Origin: Catalimonadaceae bacterium JC749
Lineage (GTDB): Bacteria > Bacteroidota > Bacteroidia > Cytophagales > Cyclobacteriaceae
Length of the DNA: 64,000 nucleotides
Assembly (NCBI GenBank): GCA_021730635.1
Contig: JAJNNC010000004.1
Span: 489,615 to 553,614 of the forward strand
Direction of reading: 5' to 3'
Below the pieces are notes generated by a model that did no database searches, was not told the origin of the DNA, and worked only from the letters and a program-made list of their open reading frames with translations. Made by a program: the position numbers and the translations under genes. Shown one piece after another: positions 36,742-46,303 of this stretch (its first letter is position 1; every line of letters starts with the position of its first letter).

Positions 36742-37997
36742 AAAGCCGGTAATATTTTCGTTCGTACTTCTCCAAATCCTACTCGTCTCCCTTCCTTGTC
36801 GGCATACCCACGCATACTCACCGTATCGTGATCATGAATGAACGCACGTTCTTGTCCGTCAGCTAAATGAAGTGGTCTTTCTCCGTTCCAGGTGAGTTCG
36901 AGCATAGACCCATAGGAATCCTGTGCTTTTCCACTGAGTGTACCTGATGCCATCAAATCACCGACCCTTACATTACAGCCATTGACAGTATGATGCGCCA
37001 GTTGCTGACAGATATTCCAGTACATATTTTTGAAATTTGAACGAGCGATCACCTGGGCTTCTCCTTTTGCCGGTTGCAGGGATACTTCCAGGGCTACATC
37101 AAAATTATGTTTGCCTTTATTCTGTAAATAAGACAACGGTTCAGGCTGTTGCACGGGACCGGCCATACGATAAGGTTCCAGGGCCTCCAGTGTTACGATC
37201 CAGGGAGAAATAGAGGACCCAAAGTTTTTTCCCAAAAATGGCCCCAGGGGAACATACTCCCATTTCTGAATATCACGGGCCGACCAGTCATTAAAAAGTA
37301 CCAGCCCGAAGATATACTCTTCTGCCTCTTCAACAGTAATAGATGATCCCAATTGGGAATCTTTGCCAATGACAAAGGCCATTTCTAGCTCGAAATCCAA
37401 AGCTTTGCTGGGACCCATCACCGGTTTTTCAGCTCCTGCCGGCATAGATTGCCCTTTGGGTCGATGAATGGGTGTGCCGGAAACAACGATGGAAGAAGCC
37501 CGGCCATGGTAGGCCACTGGCAAATGTTTCCAGTTTGGCATGAGGGCATTTTCTTTTCCTCTGAACATACTTCCCACATTGGTAGCATGTTCCAGACTGG
37601 AATAAAAATCAGTGTAATCCCCTACCGCCAGCGGCATATGCATGGTGGCCTCCTTTTGAAGCACCAATGCTTTTGCCTGGTCCTGACGTAAAGGTGAGTC
37701 TTCCTGGGTCATCAGTTGTTGCAACCGTTGACGAACCTGTCGAGAGACAGGCTTACCCAATCGGATGAAATCATTCAATACAGACTGGCTAAAGACAGCC
37801 GTATCGATAGAAAGATCATTAAAATGGCCGTACTCCGCCAACACTTTCAAATCCATGATATAGTCACCAATCGCTACCCCCGCACGATACCCTCCCTCTA
37901 TGGTAGAAAAAATTCCAAAGGGTAAATTATGAATTGAAAAGTCGGAGCTTTCCGGTATGTCTAACCAGGTTTTTTTTTCAGTATTCAACAGATTCAC
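36738..37997 (-). CDS. fahA: fumarylacetoacetase
   Basis: The 419-residue enzyme is the last step of tyrosine degradation, splitting fumarylacetoacetate into fumarate and acetoacetate. Conserved parts are YTDFYSSLEHATNVGSMFR with the catalytic His, PVAYHGRASSIVVSG, LDFELEMAFVIG with metal ligands, NDWSARDIQKWEYVPLGPF, and LMASGTLSGK. It is four bases downstream of the dehydrogenase gene and overlaps the next gene by four bases, so the operon is tightly packed. A maleylacetoacetate isomerase gene, which would supply its substrate, is not adjacent. Confidence 0.96.
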   Translation of the reverse strand: MNLLNTEKKTWLDIPESSDFSIHNLPFGIFSTIEGGYRAGVAIGDYIMDLKVLAEYGHFNDLSIDTAVFSQSVLNDFIRLGKPVSRQVRQRLQQLMTQEDSPLRQDQAKALVLQKEATMHMPLAVGDYTDFYSSLEHATNVGSMFRGKENALMPNWKHLPVAYHGRASSIVVSGTPIHRPKGQSMPAGAEKPVMGPSKALDFELEMAFVIGKDSQLGSSITVEEAEEYIFGLVLFNDWSARDIQKWEYVPLGPFLGKNFGSSISPWIVTLEALEPYRMAGPVQQPEPLSYLQNKGKHNFDVALEVSLQPAKGEAQVIARSNFKNMYWNICQQLAHHTVNGCNVRVGDLMASGTLSGKAQDSYGSMLELTWNGERPLHLADGQERAFIHDHDTVSMRGYADKEGRRVGFGEVRTKILPAL

Positions 37998-38000
37998 AGT

Positions 38001-39266
38001 TTACATTGACACAGAATTCTTCAAGATCGCCTGATCTACTGCTAACAATTCCTTGAGGGCAATTTCAAAGGCAGTATTGGCGATCAGGATTTTCTCCGGA
38101 TTATTTTGATATACTTTTTGCAAGGACTGCTGAATCGTTTTGGATACATCCTGGAATATAGCCTCATCGGTGATCTCACTCTGGTTTTCCATCAGGTAGG
38201 CAAACACCCTGGCCATGCCACAATTGGCAATGAAATCGGGTATCAGAGAAACACGCTGGTCTACATATTCAGTGGTAGATCCATAAAAAATAGCAGCATC
38301 CTGGAAAGGCACATTGGCACCACAGGATATGACTTCCAACCCATGACGTATCATGGTTTCAACCTGCTCCTGTGTCACCAGACGGGAGGCCGCTGCAGGC
38401 ACAAAAATTTCAGCGCCCGACTGCCAGATCATCTGGTTGATCTTCTCATAGGAAATCATCCGGGGTGCCTGCAAAGTATTGGTAACCCTGTCTAACAGCA
38501 GATGGCTAATGGCCTCGAAGGTAAATCCATCGGTGTTGATCAGCCCTCCTTTCCGGTCTATGATCCCTACAATGCGCACACCACTTTCTGCCAGATAATA
38601 AGCCGCTGAAGCCCCTACATTTCCCCAGCCTTGTATGATCGCTCTTTTCTGCCGGATATCCCCTCCCCAGAGATGATAATAATGCAAGACCGCCTGCGCC
38701 ACCCCATAGCCGGTAACCATGTCGGCTACCCTATATTTTTTGAGCAGGTCGGGGGTATAGCGAGGATCTTCCAGTTTTTTGGCAACACCCTGTCGCAATT
38801 GCCCCAGTTTTTTGATTTTCAAGGGATCGGGAGCGGCATAATGCCCTGCCACAATCCCTTCCTGTGGGTGCCACAAACCATAATTTTCGGTAATGGGAAT
38901 CACCTCGTTGACTTCATCAATGTTAAGATCACCCCCGGTTCCATAATAATTTTTCAACAAAGGGGTCACAGCCTTATACCAACGATCCAGCACAGCAGAT
39001 TTACGGGGATCTTCGGGATCAAAATTGATCCCTGATTTGGCTCCGCCAATGGCCGGACCGGAAACGGTAAATTTTATTTCCATGGTTTTTGCCAAAGCTT
39101 CCACTTCCCGACGGTCCAATCCCTTACGCATGCGGGTTCCTCCTCCGGCAGCCCCTCCTCTCAAGGAATTGATGACAACCCAACCTTCGGCTTCTGTCAA
39201 AGGATCGTTCCATTCAAATACAATTTCCGGTTTTTTATGTTCAAAGGCAGCTAATAATTCTTTCAT
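38001..39266 (-). CDS. Glu/Leu/Phe/Val dehydrogenase
   Basis: The 421-residue protein has the amino acid dehydrogenase pattern: GGAAGGGTRMRKGL, the catalytic Lys region SGPAIGGAKSGINFDPEDP, GDLNIDEVNEV, and the NAD-binding GWGNVGASAAYYLAESG. It oxidatively deaminates an amino acid to a 2-oxo acid. In this operon it sits between homogentisate dioxygenase and fumarylacetoacetase, so it could deaminate an aromatic amino acid or regenerate 2-oxoglutarate for the transaminase that makes 4-hydroxyphenylpyruvate. Which of the two is true cannot be read from the sequence. Confidence 0.88.
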   Translation of the reverse strand: MKELLAAFEHKKPEIVFEWNDPLTEAEGWVVINSLRGGAAGGGTRMRKGLDRREVEALAKTMEIKFTVSGPAIGGAKSGINFDPEDPRKSAVLDRWYKAVTPLLKNYYGTGGDLNIDEVNEVIPITENYGLWHPQEGIVAGHYAAPDPLKIKKLGQLRQGVAKKLEDPRYTPDLLKKYRVADMVTGYGVAQAVLHYYHLWGGDIRQKRAIIQGWGNVGASAAYYLAESGVRIVGIIDRKGGLINTDGFTFEAISHLLLDRVTNTLQAPRMISYEKINQMIWQSGAEIFVPAAASRLVTQEQVETMIRHGLEVISCGANVPFQDAAIFYGSTTEYVDQRVSLIPDFIANCGMARVFAYLMENQSEITDEAIFQDVSKTIQQSLQKVYQNNPEKILIANTAFEIALKELLAVDQAILKNSVSM

Positions 39267-39297
39267 GCATTCTTTATTTCTCAGTTCTTCCCTGGTG

Positions 39298-40461
39298 TTA
39301 ACGCGTTGTTTTCCAGGAATAGATATAATTCTTGTCTTCCACAGCCTGAGCGCCCCGGGTAATTTGTAGCGGTTTGAAAGTATCTACCATCACCGCCAGT
39401 TCGTGGGTTTCTTCTTTTCCAATGGAGGCTTCCACCGTACCCGGATGGGGACCATGGGGCAATCCACCGGGATGAATGGTAAAGGAAGCCCGCTCTATGC
39501 CTTTCCGGCTCATAAAATTACCTTCCGCATAAAATAACACCTCGTCGGAGTCAATGTTGGAATGATTGTAGGGTGCCGGGATAGACAGTGGATGATAGTC
39601 AAACTTACGGGGTACGAAGGAACAAACGACAAAATTATGTCCTTCAAACATCTGATGCACCGGCGGGGGCTGATGGATACGTCCGGTAATGGGTTCAAAA
39701 TCATGAATGGAAATGGCATATGGATACATGTAACCATCCCAACCTACCACATCAAAGGGATGAAACTCATAGAAAAAGGAATGAAGCTGACCGTGTTTCA
39801 GGATTTTCACCTCATAGTTACCTGGCTCCTGCTGAGGAGCGGTTTCTTCCGGCGTTCGGATATCCCTTTCACAATACGGACTATGCTCCAGGAGTTGCCC
39901 AAACTGATTGCGATATCTTTTGGGAAAATGTATAGGCGAATAACTTTCTATGACCAGAAACCGGGATGGTTTATTCATGGCGATGTGCCACTGATGCGTT
40001 ATGGTTCGGGGAATATGCACATAATCACCCTGGGTGAATTTTACCGTACCCAGCGGGCTTAACAACTCTCCTTCACCTTCATGGACAAACACCAGTTCAT
40101 CCGCCAATGCATTCCGGTAGAAATAGTCCATATTTTCAGTAGGTAAACACAAAGCCAATCGCACATCGGCATTCCCCATCATATATTGCCGACCTGTCAG
40201 CCAGTCACCGGCGGATTTTACTTCTCCCCCCCTCAGGTGGCGGTGGATCAGTTGTGGTTCCTCTACATATTGTATATCAAAGGGGGTGGGTTTTTCTACC
40301 CTAGCTACAGCCGTGGGTGGATGGAGATGGTAAGCAATGGATGAGATGCCACTGAAGCCCTCAGCTCCTATGACTTCTTCATAATACAAAGAGCCATCAG
40401 GCTGGCGGAACTGAGTATGTCTTTTATGAGGAATATTTCCCCGTTGCAAATAAAATGGCAT
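39298..40461 (-). CDS. hmgA: homogentisate 1,2-dioxygenase
   Basis: The 387-residue cupin-type ring-cleaving enzyme opens homogentisate to maleylacetoacetate. Recognised stretches include YRNALADELVFVHEGEG, the metal-site TITHQWHIA and VIESYSPIHFP, VVGWDGYMYPYA, YNHSNIDSDEV and the late FTIHPGGLPHGPHPG. It lies 31 bases upstream of the dehydrogenase gene and 86 bases downstream of hppD, in operon order for the pathway. It is slightly shorter than animal enzymes, as is usual for this bacterial form. Confidence 0.94.
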   Translation of the reverse strand: MPFYLQRGNIPHKRHTQFRQPDGSLYYEEVIGAEGFSGISSIAYHLHPPTAVARVEKPTPFDIQYVEEPQLIHRHLRGGEVKSAGDWLTGRQYMMGNADVRLALCLPTENMDYFYRNALADELVFVHEGEGELLSPLGTVKFTQGDYVHIPRTITHQWHIAMNKPSRFLVIESYSPIHFPKRYRNQFGQLLEHSPYCERDIRTPEETAPQQEPGNYEVKILKHGQLHSFFYEFHPFDVVGWDGYMYPYAISIHDFEPITGRIHQPPPVHQMFEGHNFVVCSFVPRKFDYHPLSIPAPYNHSNIDSDEVLFYAEGNFMSRKGIERASFTIHPGGLPHGPHPGTVEASIGKEETHELAVMVDTFKPLQITRGAQAVEDKNYIYSWKTTR

Positions 40462-40547
40462 AACGATAATAATTGAATGTTAGAACGAATGAATGATGGA
40501 TGAATTGTAGCATAGATCATTCCTGTTTAGTGTAACCGCTTCTTTGA

Positions 40548-41684
40548 TTACAGATTACCTCTCAGGGCCTGCTCTCTTTCAATGGCTTCAAAGAGTGCTT
40601 TAAAGTTTCCTTTACCGAAAGAACGCGCCCCTTTTCTTTCTATTATTTCATAAAAGACAGTGGGACGATCCTGTACCGGTTTGCTAAAAATCTGCAACAG
40701 ATATCCTTCCTCATCCCGGTCTACCAGGATACCCAGTTTTTTTAAAGCTTCCACCGGCTCGTCTATCTCTCCTACCCTTTCTTTCAGATCATTGTAGTAG
40801 GTTTCCGGTACATACAGAAATTCCAGTCCGTTGTTTTTTAATTGGGTGACGGTTTCAATGATATCATGGGTTGCCAACGCCAGGTGCTGTACCCCTGGCC
40901 CTTGGTAAAATTCCAGGTATTCGTCTATCTGGCTTTTCTTCAGCCCCTGGGCGGGTTCATTGATAGGAAACTTGATCCTACCGTTGCCATTGGACATCAC
41001 CTTGGACATGAGCGCCGTGTATTTGGTAGAGATATCTTTATCATCAAAAGAAACAAGCTGCTTGAAGCCCATGACCTGAGCGTAGAAGTCCACATACTGG
41101 TTCATTTCGCCCAGGGCCACATTCCCCACCATATGGTCAATGTATTGGAGTCCTACCGGTTTGGAAGTTAAAGCCCTGTTTTCCCATTTCCGGAATCCAG
41201 GCATAAAAAAGCCCTGATAGCGGTTATTCTGTACGAATGTGTGAATTGTATCACCATAGGTAGCGATAGAGGCGATCACCACTTCCCCTTCCTCATCCTG
41301 CAAAACTTCCGGTTCCCGAACAGGTTTTGCTCCTCTTTGCACCGTTTGCCGGAAAGATTCGGCAGCATCTTCTACCCAAAGCGCTATATCTTTTACGCCG
41401 TCGCCATGTTGATACACATGTTTCGCTATCGGGGTATCGGGTTTCAGGGGAGAAGTCAGGATGAATCTTAACTTGTTTTGCCCCAACAGATAGCTGGCTG
41501 AAGCCCGGTGTCCGGTTTCCGGACCACGATAGCCTATGATATCAAATCCAAAGACATAATGATAATACAAGGCAGCCTGCTTGGCGTTACCCACTAAAAA
41601 CTCTACGTAAAAAGTCCCCTGAATGGGAAGAAAATCTGTAACCTGATTTGTACTTTCATTTTGAGGCATTTCGTTGGCTAGCAT
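40548..41684 (-). CDS. hppD: 4-hydroxyphenylpyruvate dioxygenase
   Basis: The 378-residue enzyme turns 4-hydroxyphenylpyruvate into homogentisate. It has two VOC-type halves. Ligand-bearing pieces are LQYIDHMVGNV (His), GPGVQHLALATHDI (His) and FYEIIERKGARSFGKGNFKALFEAIE (Glu). It is the first gene of the operon. The frame extends two codons upstream to a GTG; the ATG at 41684 is used here, and another ATG five codons further in is possible. The A/T-rich 175 bases before it probably hold the operon promoter, but no clean box was found. Confidence 0.95.
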   Translation of the reverse strand: MLANEMPQNESTNQVTDFLPIQGTFYVEFLVGNAKQAALYYHYVFGFDIIGYRGPETGHRASASYLLGQNKLRFILTSPLKPDTPIAKHVYQHGDGVKDIALWVEDAAESFRQTVQRGAKPVREPEVLQDEEGEVVIASIATYGDTIHTFVQNNRYQGFFMPGFRKWENRALTSKPVGLQYIDHMVGNVALGEMNQYVDFYAQVMGFKQLVSFDDKDISTKYTALMSKVMSNGNGRIKFPINEPAQGLKKSQIDEYLEFYQGPGVQHLALATHDIIETVTQLKNNGLEFLYVPETYYNDLKERVGEIDEPVEALKKLGILVDRDEEGYLLQIFSKPVQDRPTVFYEIIERKGARSFGKGNFKALFEAIEREQALRGNL

Positions 41685-41865
41685 AGGCACGGTTTATTAA
41701 AAAATATTTAAAAAATTACTAATAATATAAAATTTTTAAATTTTTTCTGAAAATTAATCTAAGACTTTTAGCAAATAAATAATTGATTTCAACCTAATAA
41801 CGTTAGAAATCCGGCCTTAGTTTCCTGGGCAGAATCCTTCCATGAAAGTAAAGAATGTTGTCTGA

Positions 41866-42972
41866 TTAAGTAAGATATTGAACCATCAGACGGGCCGCTT
41901 GCTCGGAAGGGCGGTGATCTCCAAGCTGTTCTTTCAATTGCTGGTATCCTGCTAACTGAGCTTTCCGGGCAGGGCCTTCCGGAAGGATCGCTAGCAGTTC
42001 TTTCTGGAGGCGGTCGGGATTTAATTCCTGCTGAATCAGTTCGGGTACCAATGGGCGTTGCACAATCAGGTTTACCAGGGCAATATAGGGTACCTGAATC
42101 AGGTTTTTGGCGATTTGATAGGTTATGCCACTGGTTTTATAACAGACCACCTGGGGTACTTCAAACAAGGCGGTTTCTAAAGTGGCCGTTCCAGACGTGA
42201 CGATGGCAGCCTGGGACAGATGAAGAATATCGTAGGTTTTATTGCTATGGACTGCTACATTGGGCAACTGACGGGCCTGCGCATATAATTCTTCAGGCAG
42301 GTTATCGACTGCCGCCACCAGAAAATAACAATTTTCCAACCGAGCCGCTACCTGCATCATGACAGCTAACATGAATTTGACTTCCTGCTTTCGGCTTCCC
42401 GGTAACACCGCAATCAGGGTTCGATTTTCGTTGGCATATTGACGGGCAAAAGCCAGGTCAGGCTGAAAATCACGAACGGCATCCAGCAGTGGATTCCCCA
42501 CATAATCCACCTGATAGTCAAATTGTTTGTAAAAATCCTGCTCAAAAGGCAGTATGACAAACATCCGGTCTACGTAAGCCTTGATTTGTTTAGCCCGGCC
42601 GGTATTCCAGGCCCATATTTTGGGTGAGATGTAGTAAAAAACCGGGATTTTCCGGGCATGCGCATATTTCGCCATACGCATATTGAAGCCAGGATAATCG
42701 ATGAGAATAAGTACGTCGGGGTGAAACTCTGATAAATCTTTTTTACAAAAATCCAGTAGACGAAAAATGGTGCGAAGGTTGGTAAATACCTCCCAGAACC
42801 CCATAAATGACAAATCCCTGTAATGTTTTACCAACGTCCCTCCTGCCTGTTGCATCGCGTCCCCTCCCCAGCACCGAATGCTTGCCTGTTGATCTTTGGC
42901 TTTTAAAGCCCTGATGAGATGGGCTCCGTGTAAATCGCCAGACCGTTCTCCGGCGATTATATAATATTTCAT
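41866..42972 (-). CDS. lpxB: lipid-A-disaccharide synthase
   Basis: This 368-residue GT19 glycosyltransferase joins two acyl-glucosamine units in lipid A assembly at the inner membrane. Conserved parts are IIAGERSGDLHGAHL, LIDYPGFNMRMAKY, YYISPKIWAWNTGRAKQIK, FVGNPLLD-type VDYVGNPLLDAV, VLPGSRKQEV, and TSGTATLETALF. It lies 94 bases downstream of the pterin synthase-like gene in the same direction. Other lpx genes are not in the window. The intergenic region before the operon of hppD separates it from tyrosine degradation. Confidence 0.95.
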   Translation of the reverse strand: MKYYIIAGERSGDLHGAHLIRALKAKDQQASIRCWGGDAMQQAGGTLVKHYRDLSFMGFWEVFTNLRTIFRLLDFCKKDLSEFHPDVLILIDYPGFNMRMAKYAHARKIPVFYYISPKIWAWNTGRAKQIKAYVDRMFVILPFEQDFYKQFDYQVDYVGNPLLDAVRDFQPDLAFARQYANENRTLIAVLPGSRKQEVKFMLAVMMQVAARLENCYFLVAAVDNLPEELYAQARQLPNVAVHSNKTYDILHLSQAAIVTSGTATLETALFEVPQVVCYKTSGITYQIAKNLIQVPYIALVNLIVQRPLVPELIQQELNPDRLQKELLAILPEGPARKAQLAGYQQLKEQLGDHRPSEQAARLMVQYLT

Positions 42973-43066
42973 AGGCGGTTTGGCTGTGTCAACAATGCTT
43001 ACAACTGCTCAGTGAAACAGAAGTTTTGATGGGTTTATGCGCCGACAGGAAAGTTTGACTTTGTTG

Positions 43067-43549
43067 TCAGTTAAAAGAAGCTTTTTCAAACTGTTGCCCG
43101 AAATTCACCGGAGCGGCTTCTTTTTCCAGCCCTTCCCCAAAAAATTCCACGAAATTGTTGGGCGTTTCATACAATTTAATAGAGTGTAAAGCCCCTTGTG
43201 GCGTGATTTTTTTTACCCCGGGAGCCAGAATCTTCCAGAAGGCTTCCACTAAATTTTCACAACTAGCCATTTTTCCCTGCATGAAGTCTACATCCATATT
43301 CAGGTTTTTGTGATCTACCTTCTCAATAACCTCCTCGCGGATTAAAGTACTGAGTTTTTTGAGATCCACTACAAAACCTGTTTCCGGATCGGGTTTTCCC
43401 TTCACTGTCACTATCATCTCAAAATTATGTCCATGCCAGTTATCGTTAGCGCAGGGACCGAACACTTCTTTATTTTTTTCCTTACTCCACCTGGGATTGT
43501 ATAATTTATGCGCTGCGTTAAAATGTTCTTTTCGGCTGACGTACATCAT
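43067..43549 (-). CDS. 6-pyruvoyl-tetrahydropterin synthase family protein, CX5HGH type
   Basis: The 160-residue enzyme has the PTPS/QueD fold. Zinc ligands are H14 in FNAAHKL and H39/H41 in HGHNF, with the catalytic D79/H80 in KVDHKNLN and a late Glu in KLYETPNN. The catalytic Cys is C33 in CANDNWHGH, i.e. Cys-X5-His-Gly-His. The Cys-X3-His-Gly-His spacing is typical of QueD (queuosine synthesis), and the X5 spacing is typical of enzymes that make tetrahydrobiopterin. With phhA nearby, which needs a tetrahydropterin, biopterin synthesis is the better guess. Start ATG codons at 43549 and 43546 are equivalent. A -7 box lies 22 bases upstream. Confidence 0.85.
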   Translation of the reverse strand: MMYVSRKEHFNAAHKLYNPRWSKEKNKEVFGPCANDNWHGHNFEMIVTVKGKPDPETGFVVDLKKLSTLIREEVIEKVDHKNLNMDVDFMQGKMASCENLVEAFWKILAPGVKKITPQGALHSIKLYETPNNFVEFFGEGLEKEAAPVNFGQQFEKASFN

Positions 43550-43571
43550 AAGATTATCACTTCATTTACTG

Positions 43572-43579
43572 CAAATATA
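43572..43579 (-). promoter_or_regulatory. candidate -7 box for the pterin synthase-like gene
   Basis: On the minus strand TATATTTG matches TAnnTTTG and lies 22 bases before the start codon. The expected -33 TTTG is not clearly visible. Confidence 0.45.
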
Positions 43580-43838
43580 CGTTAATCCGACAGAAATCAT
43601 TCAGCGCTTCACTGCAAATGAGAGAAAACATTGATTTTCCCTCTACAGACTGACTCCTGAAATCAACTGCATCATACATTTACTTTCTGTCTTTTCAGTT
43701 GATCGAGAGTCCGATATCGGACATTGTTTGTCTCAGGATCGTACAGTTTCTGAAGAAAAGGTAGCCTGAAAGCTGCAAAATAGAAATGGTTCAGTCTTTG
43801 GATCCCTTGCAGGGATTGCTATCATATCATCACCTATT

Positions 43839-46265
43839 ATGTTTTACAACTACTTAAAAATCGCCCTCAGATTATTTACCAGAAACAAATTGATCAGCCT
43901 TATCAACGTATTGGGTCTGGCCCTTGCCCTGACGGGCAGTTTATTGATTGCCATCTTTATACAGGATGAACTAAGTTACGACCGATACCATGAACAGGCA
44001 GATCATATTTATCGCGTCACTCGAAACTTTCTTTCCCCCGACGGCAGTGAAACTCTACATCTGGGACATATCGCCCCTCCTTTTGGCCCGCTTCTTAAAA
44101 ATGATTTTCCCGATATCCGGGAAGTCGCCCGTACCCGCGGGTTCTATCAATCGTTGAGCCTCATGGAAGAGGATGGGAGCTACAAAGAAAGTTTGAACAT
44201 TGAAAATCCCTATTATGCCGAACCGGCTATCCTTAAAATTTTTACCATTCCTATTCTGGCAGGTGATACGAAAACAGCCCTGGAAAAGCCTTATACCATG
44301 ATGGTATCCGCTGCTGCCGCAGAAAAATATTTCGGGACACAGGATGTGATTGGCAAGCGATTGAAATCGGGAGAAGACTTCTTCGAGATCACCGGTGTCT
44401 ATCAGACTTTTCCGGCGCAATCGCATTGGCATCCTGATCTGCTGGTGGCCTTCAGCACGCTCAACGACGATCACATCTACGGAAGAGAGCGTTTAGCCAC
44501 CAATTGGGGGAACAACAACTTCAGCACCTACCTCCTGGTCAACGACGAATTTGATCCGGAGCGCGTAGCAGCTCAATTTCCAGCCTTTCTAGACAAACAC
44601 ATGGGTGAGGCCGGCAATCCTGTTCAGCCCAGCATGTGGACGAATCTTTTTCTTCAGCCCCTGACTTCCATCCATTTATACTCGCAGCTAGATTCTGAAA
44701 TTGAAGCCAATGGGAGTATCCATCATGTCTATATTATGGGCGCTATCGGATTGTTTTTGGTTTTGATTGCCTGCTTCAACTTTATCAACCTATCGACAGC
44801 ACGAGCGACCACTCGTGGCAAAGAAGTAGGCTTACGAAAAGTGTTGGGTGCCTTCAAACAGCAATTGATCACACAGCATCTGAGTGAGTCTACCTTCATT
44901 GCTTTGTTATCATTCCTGATGGCAATTGTCTTCGTTTCTGTGGCCATCACCTGGCTCAACGATTTTACAGGCAAATCCATTGAGTTGACCCAATATGCAA
45001 ACCCGACATCTCTATTATTGATCCTGGGGCTCATGCTATTGGTGGGCGTTCTGGCGGGAATCTATCCTGCCTTCGTGATTTCACGCTTCAAACCTGCACT
45101 CATTCTGAAAGGCAAGAATGGCGCTGTAAGAGGCACTGGAGGCATTCGTAAAGTGTTGGTCGTGCTGCAATTTGCCATATCCATCACCATGATTATCGCC
45201 ACCTTCATTACTTTCCAACAGTTAAATTTCCTCAACGACCGGGCACTGGGTTATGCCAAAGACCAGGTGGTGACCATTTACTACAGCAGCGATGTTGATG
45301 AACGATATGAAACTTTTTACCATGAGCTTACCAAGGCTCCTTCCATTGTGAATGCAAGCCGATCGAGTATCATCCCTACGGAAAGGTTACTGGATTATCA
45401 GGGTACCGCTGTACAGCAGGGGGATAGTTTAAAAGCTACGGATATAGCCATGAAAGATGTGCGTATTGATCATGAATTTTTTGACTCCTACCAGATTCCG
45501 CTCGTCAGTGGAAGAAATTTTTCAAAAGATATCAAAACTGACGACTCTCTCAGTTTTATTATTAATGAAACGGCTGCCGCGATGGTAGGTTGGTCCAATG
45601 AGGAGGCCATCGGGCAGGTACTTCAAAATGGCAATGTGACTGGAACGGTCATTGGCGTTGTAAAGGATTTTCATTTCGAGTCGCTGCATGAACCCATTGT
45701 GCCTGTGGTCTTTCACGGTCAACACACTTTCAGCAGCATTTCTGTGCGGGTAGCCCAGGATCAGATGAAAGAGGCACTTATGCATATAGAATCCGTCTGG
45801 AAACAGTTTACCCCTCACCTGCCTTTCTCCTATAGTTTTTTGAGCGACCGCTATCAAAGATTATACGACAGCGAACAGAGCCAGAATGAATTATTCATGA
45901 TCTTTGCCGGGCTGGCCATCTTCATAGCTTCCATGGGACTGTTTGGTTTGGCAACCTTTAATACCATGCAAAGGTGCAAAGAAGTGAGTATCAGAAAAGT
46001 ATTGGGAGCTCCGGTCGGCAGTATTCTACAACTGTTGAGCAAAGAAATTTTGATTTTGATCCTGATCGCTAATCTGGTAGCCTGGCCGGTGGCCTGGTAT
46101 TTTATGAGTGAATGGCTGAATGGATTTGCCTATCATATAGAGATGAATATTGTCACTTACCTGTTGGCAGGATTTCTAGCGCTGATTATTACCATCATCA
46201 CCATCAGCAGCCAAACCATGAAGGCAGCGCTTACCAATCCGGCTACCATTCTGAGAAATGAATAG
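43839..46265 (+). CDS. ABC transporter permease of the MacB/FtsX type
   Basis: The 808-residue protein has an N-terminal TM helix (about 20-40, SLINVLGLALALTGSLLIAIFI), a large periplasmic MacB-like core (about 45-275), then a cluster of three TM helices with the FtsX signature (about 283-420: GAIGLFLVLIACFNFINLSTA, GLRKVLGAFKQQL). A second periplasmic core and a second FtsX module (about 675-808: LFMIFAGLAIFIASMGLFGLATF, SIRKVLGAPVGSIL) follow. This duplicated layout is common in Bacteroidota permeases that export peptides, drugs or lipoproteins or act as signal transducers. The ATP-binding partner gene is not adjacent. Confidence 0.92.
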   Translation: MFYNYLKIALRLFTRNKLISLINVLGLALALTGSLLIAIFIQDELSYDRYHEQADHIYRVTRNFLSPDGSETLHLGHIAPPFGPLLKNDFPDIREVARTRGFYQSLSLMEEDGSYKESLNIENPYYAEPAILKIFTIPILAGDTKTALEKPYTMMVSAAAAEKYFGTQDVIGKRLKSGEDFFEITGVYQTFPAQSHWHPDLLVAFSTLNDDHIYGRERLATNWGNNNFSTYLLVNDEFDPERVAAQFPAFLDKHMGEAGNPVQPSMWTNLFLQPLTSIHLYSQLDSEIEANGSIHHVYIMGAIGLFLVLIACFNFINLSTARATTRGKEVGLRKVLGAFKQQLITQHLSESTFIALLSFLMAIVFVSVAITWLNDFTGKSIELTQYANPTSLLLILGLMLLVGVLAGIYPAFVISRFKPALILKGKNGAVRGTGGIRKVLVVLQFAISITMIIATFITFQQLNFLNDRALGYAKDQVVTIYYSSDVDERYETFYHELTKAPSIVNASRSSIIPTERLLDYQGTAVQQGDSLKATDIAMKDVRIDHEFFDSYQIPLVSGRNFSKDIKTDDSLSFIINETAAAMVGWSNEEAIGQVLQNGNVTGTVIGVVKDFHFESLHEPIVPVVFHGQHTFSSISVRVAQDQMKEALMHIESVWKQFTPHLPFSYSFLSDRYQRLYDSEQSQNELFMIFAGLAIFIASMGLFGLATFNTMQRCKEVSIRKVLGAPVGSILQLLSKEILILILIANLVAWPVAWYFMSEWLNGFAYHIEMNIVTYLLAGFLALIITIITISSQTMKAALTNPATILRNE

Positions 46266-46303
46266 GCTGTGTTGAGTTTAGGGCCAGAAGGACAAAGTTT
46301 ATA

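Noticed and set aside
39562..40062. 166-codon plus-strand open frame inside hmgA
   Set aside because: It is antisense to an unambiguous homogentisate dioxygenase gene.
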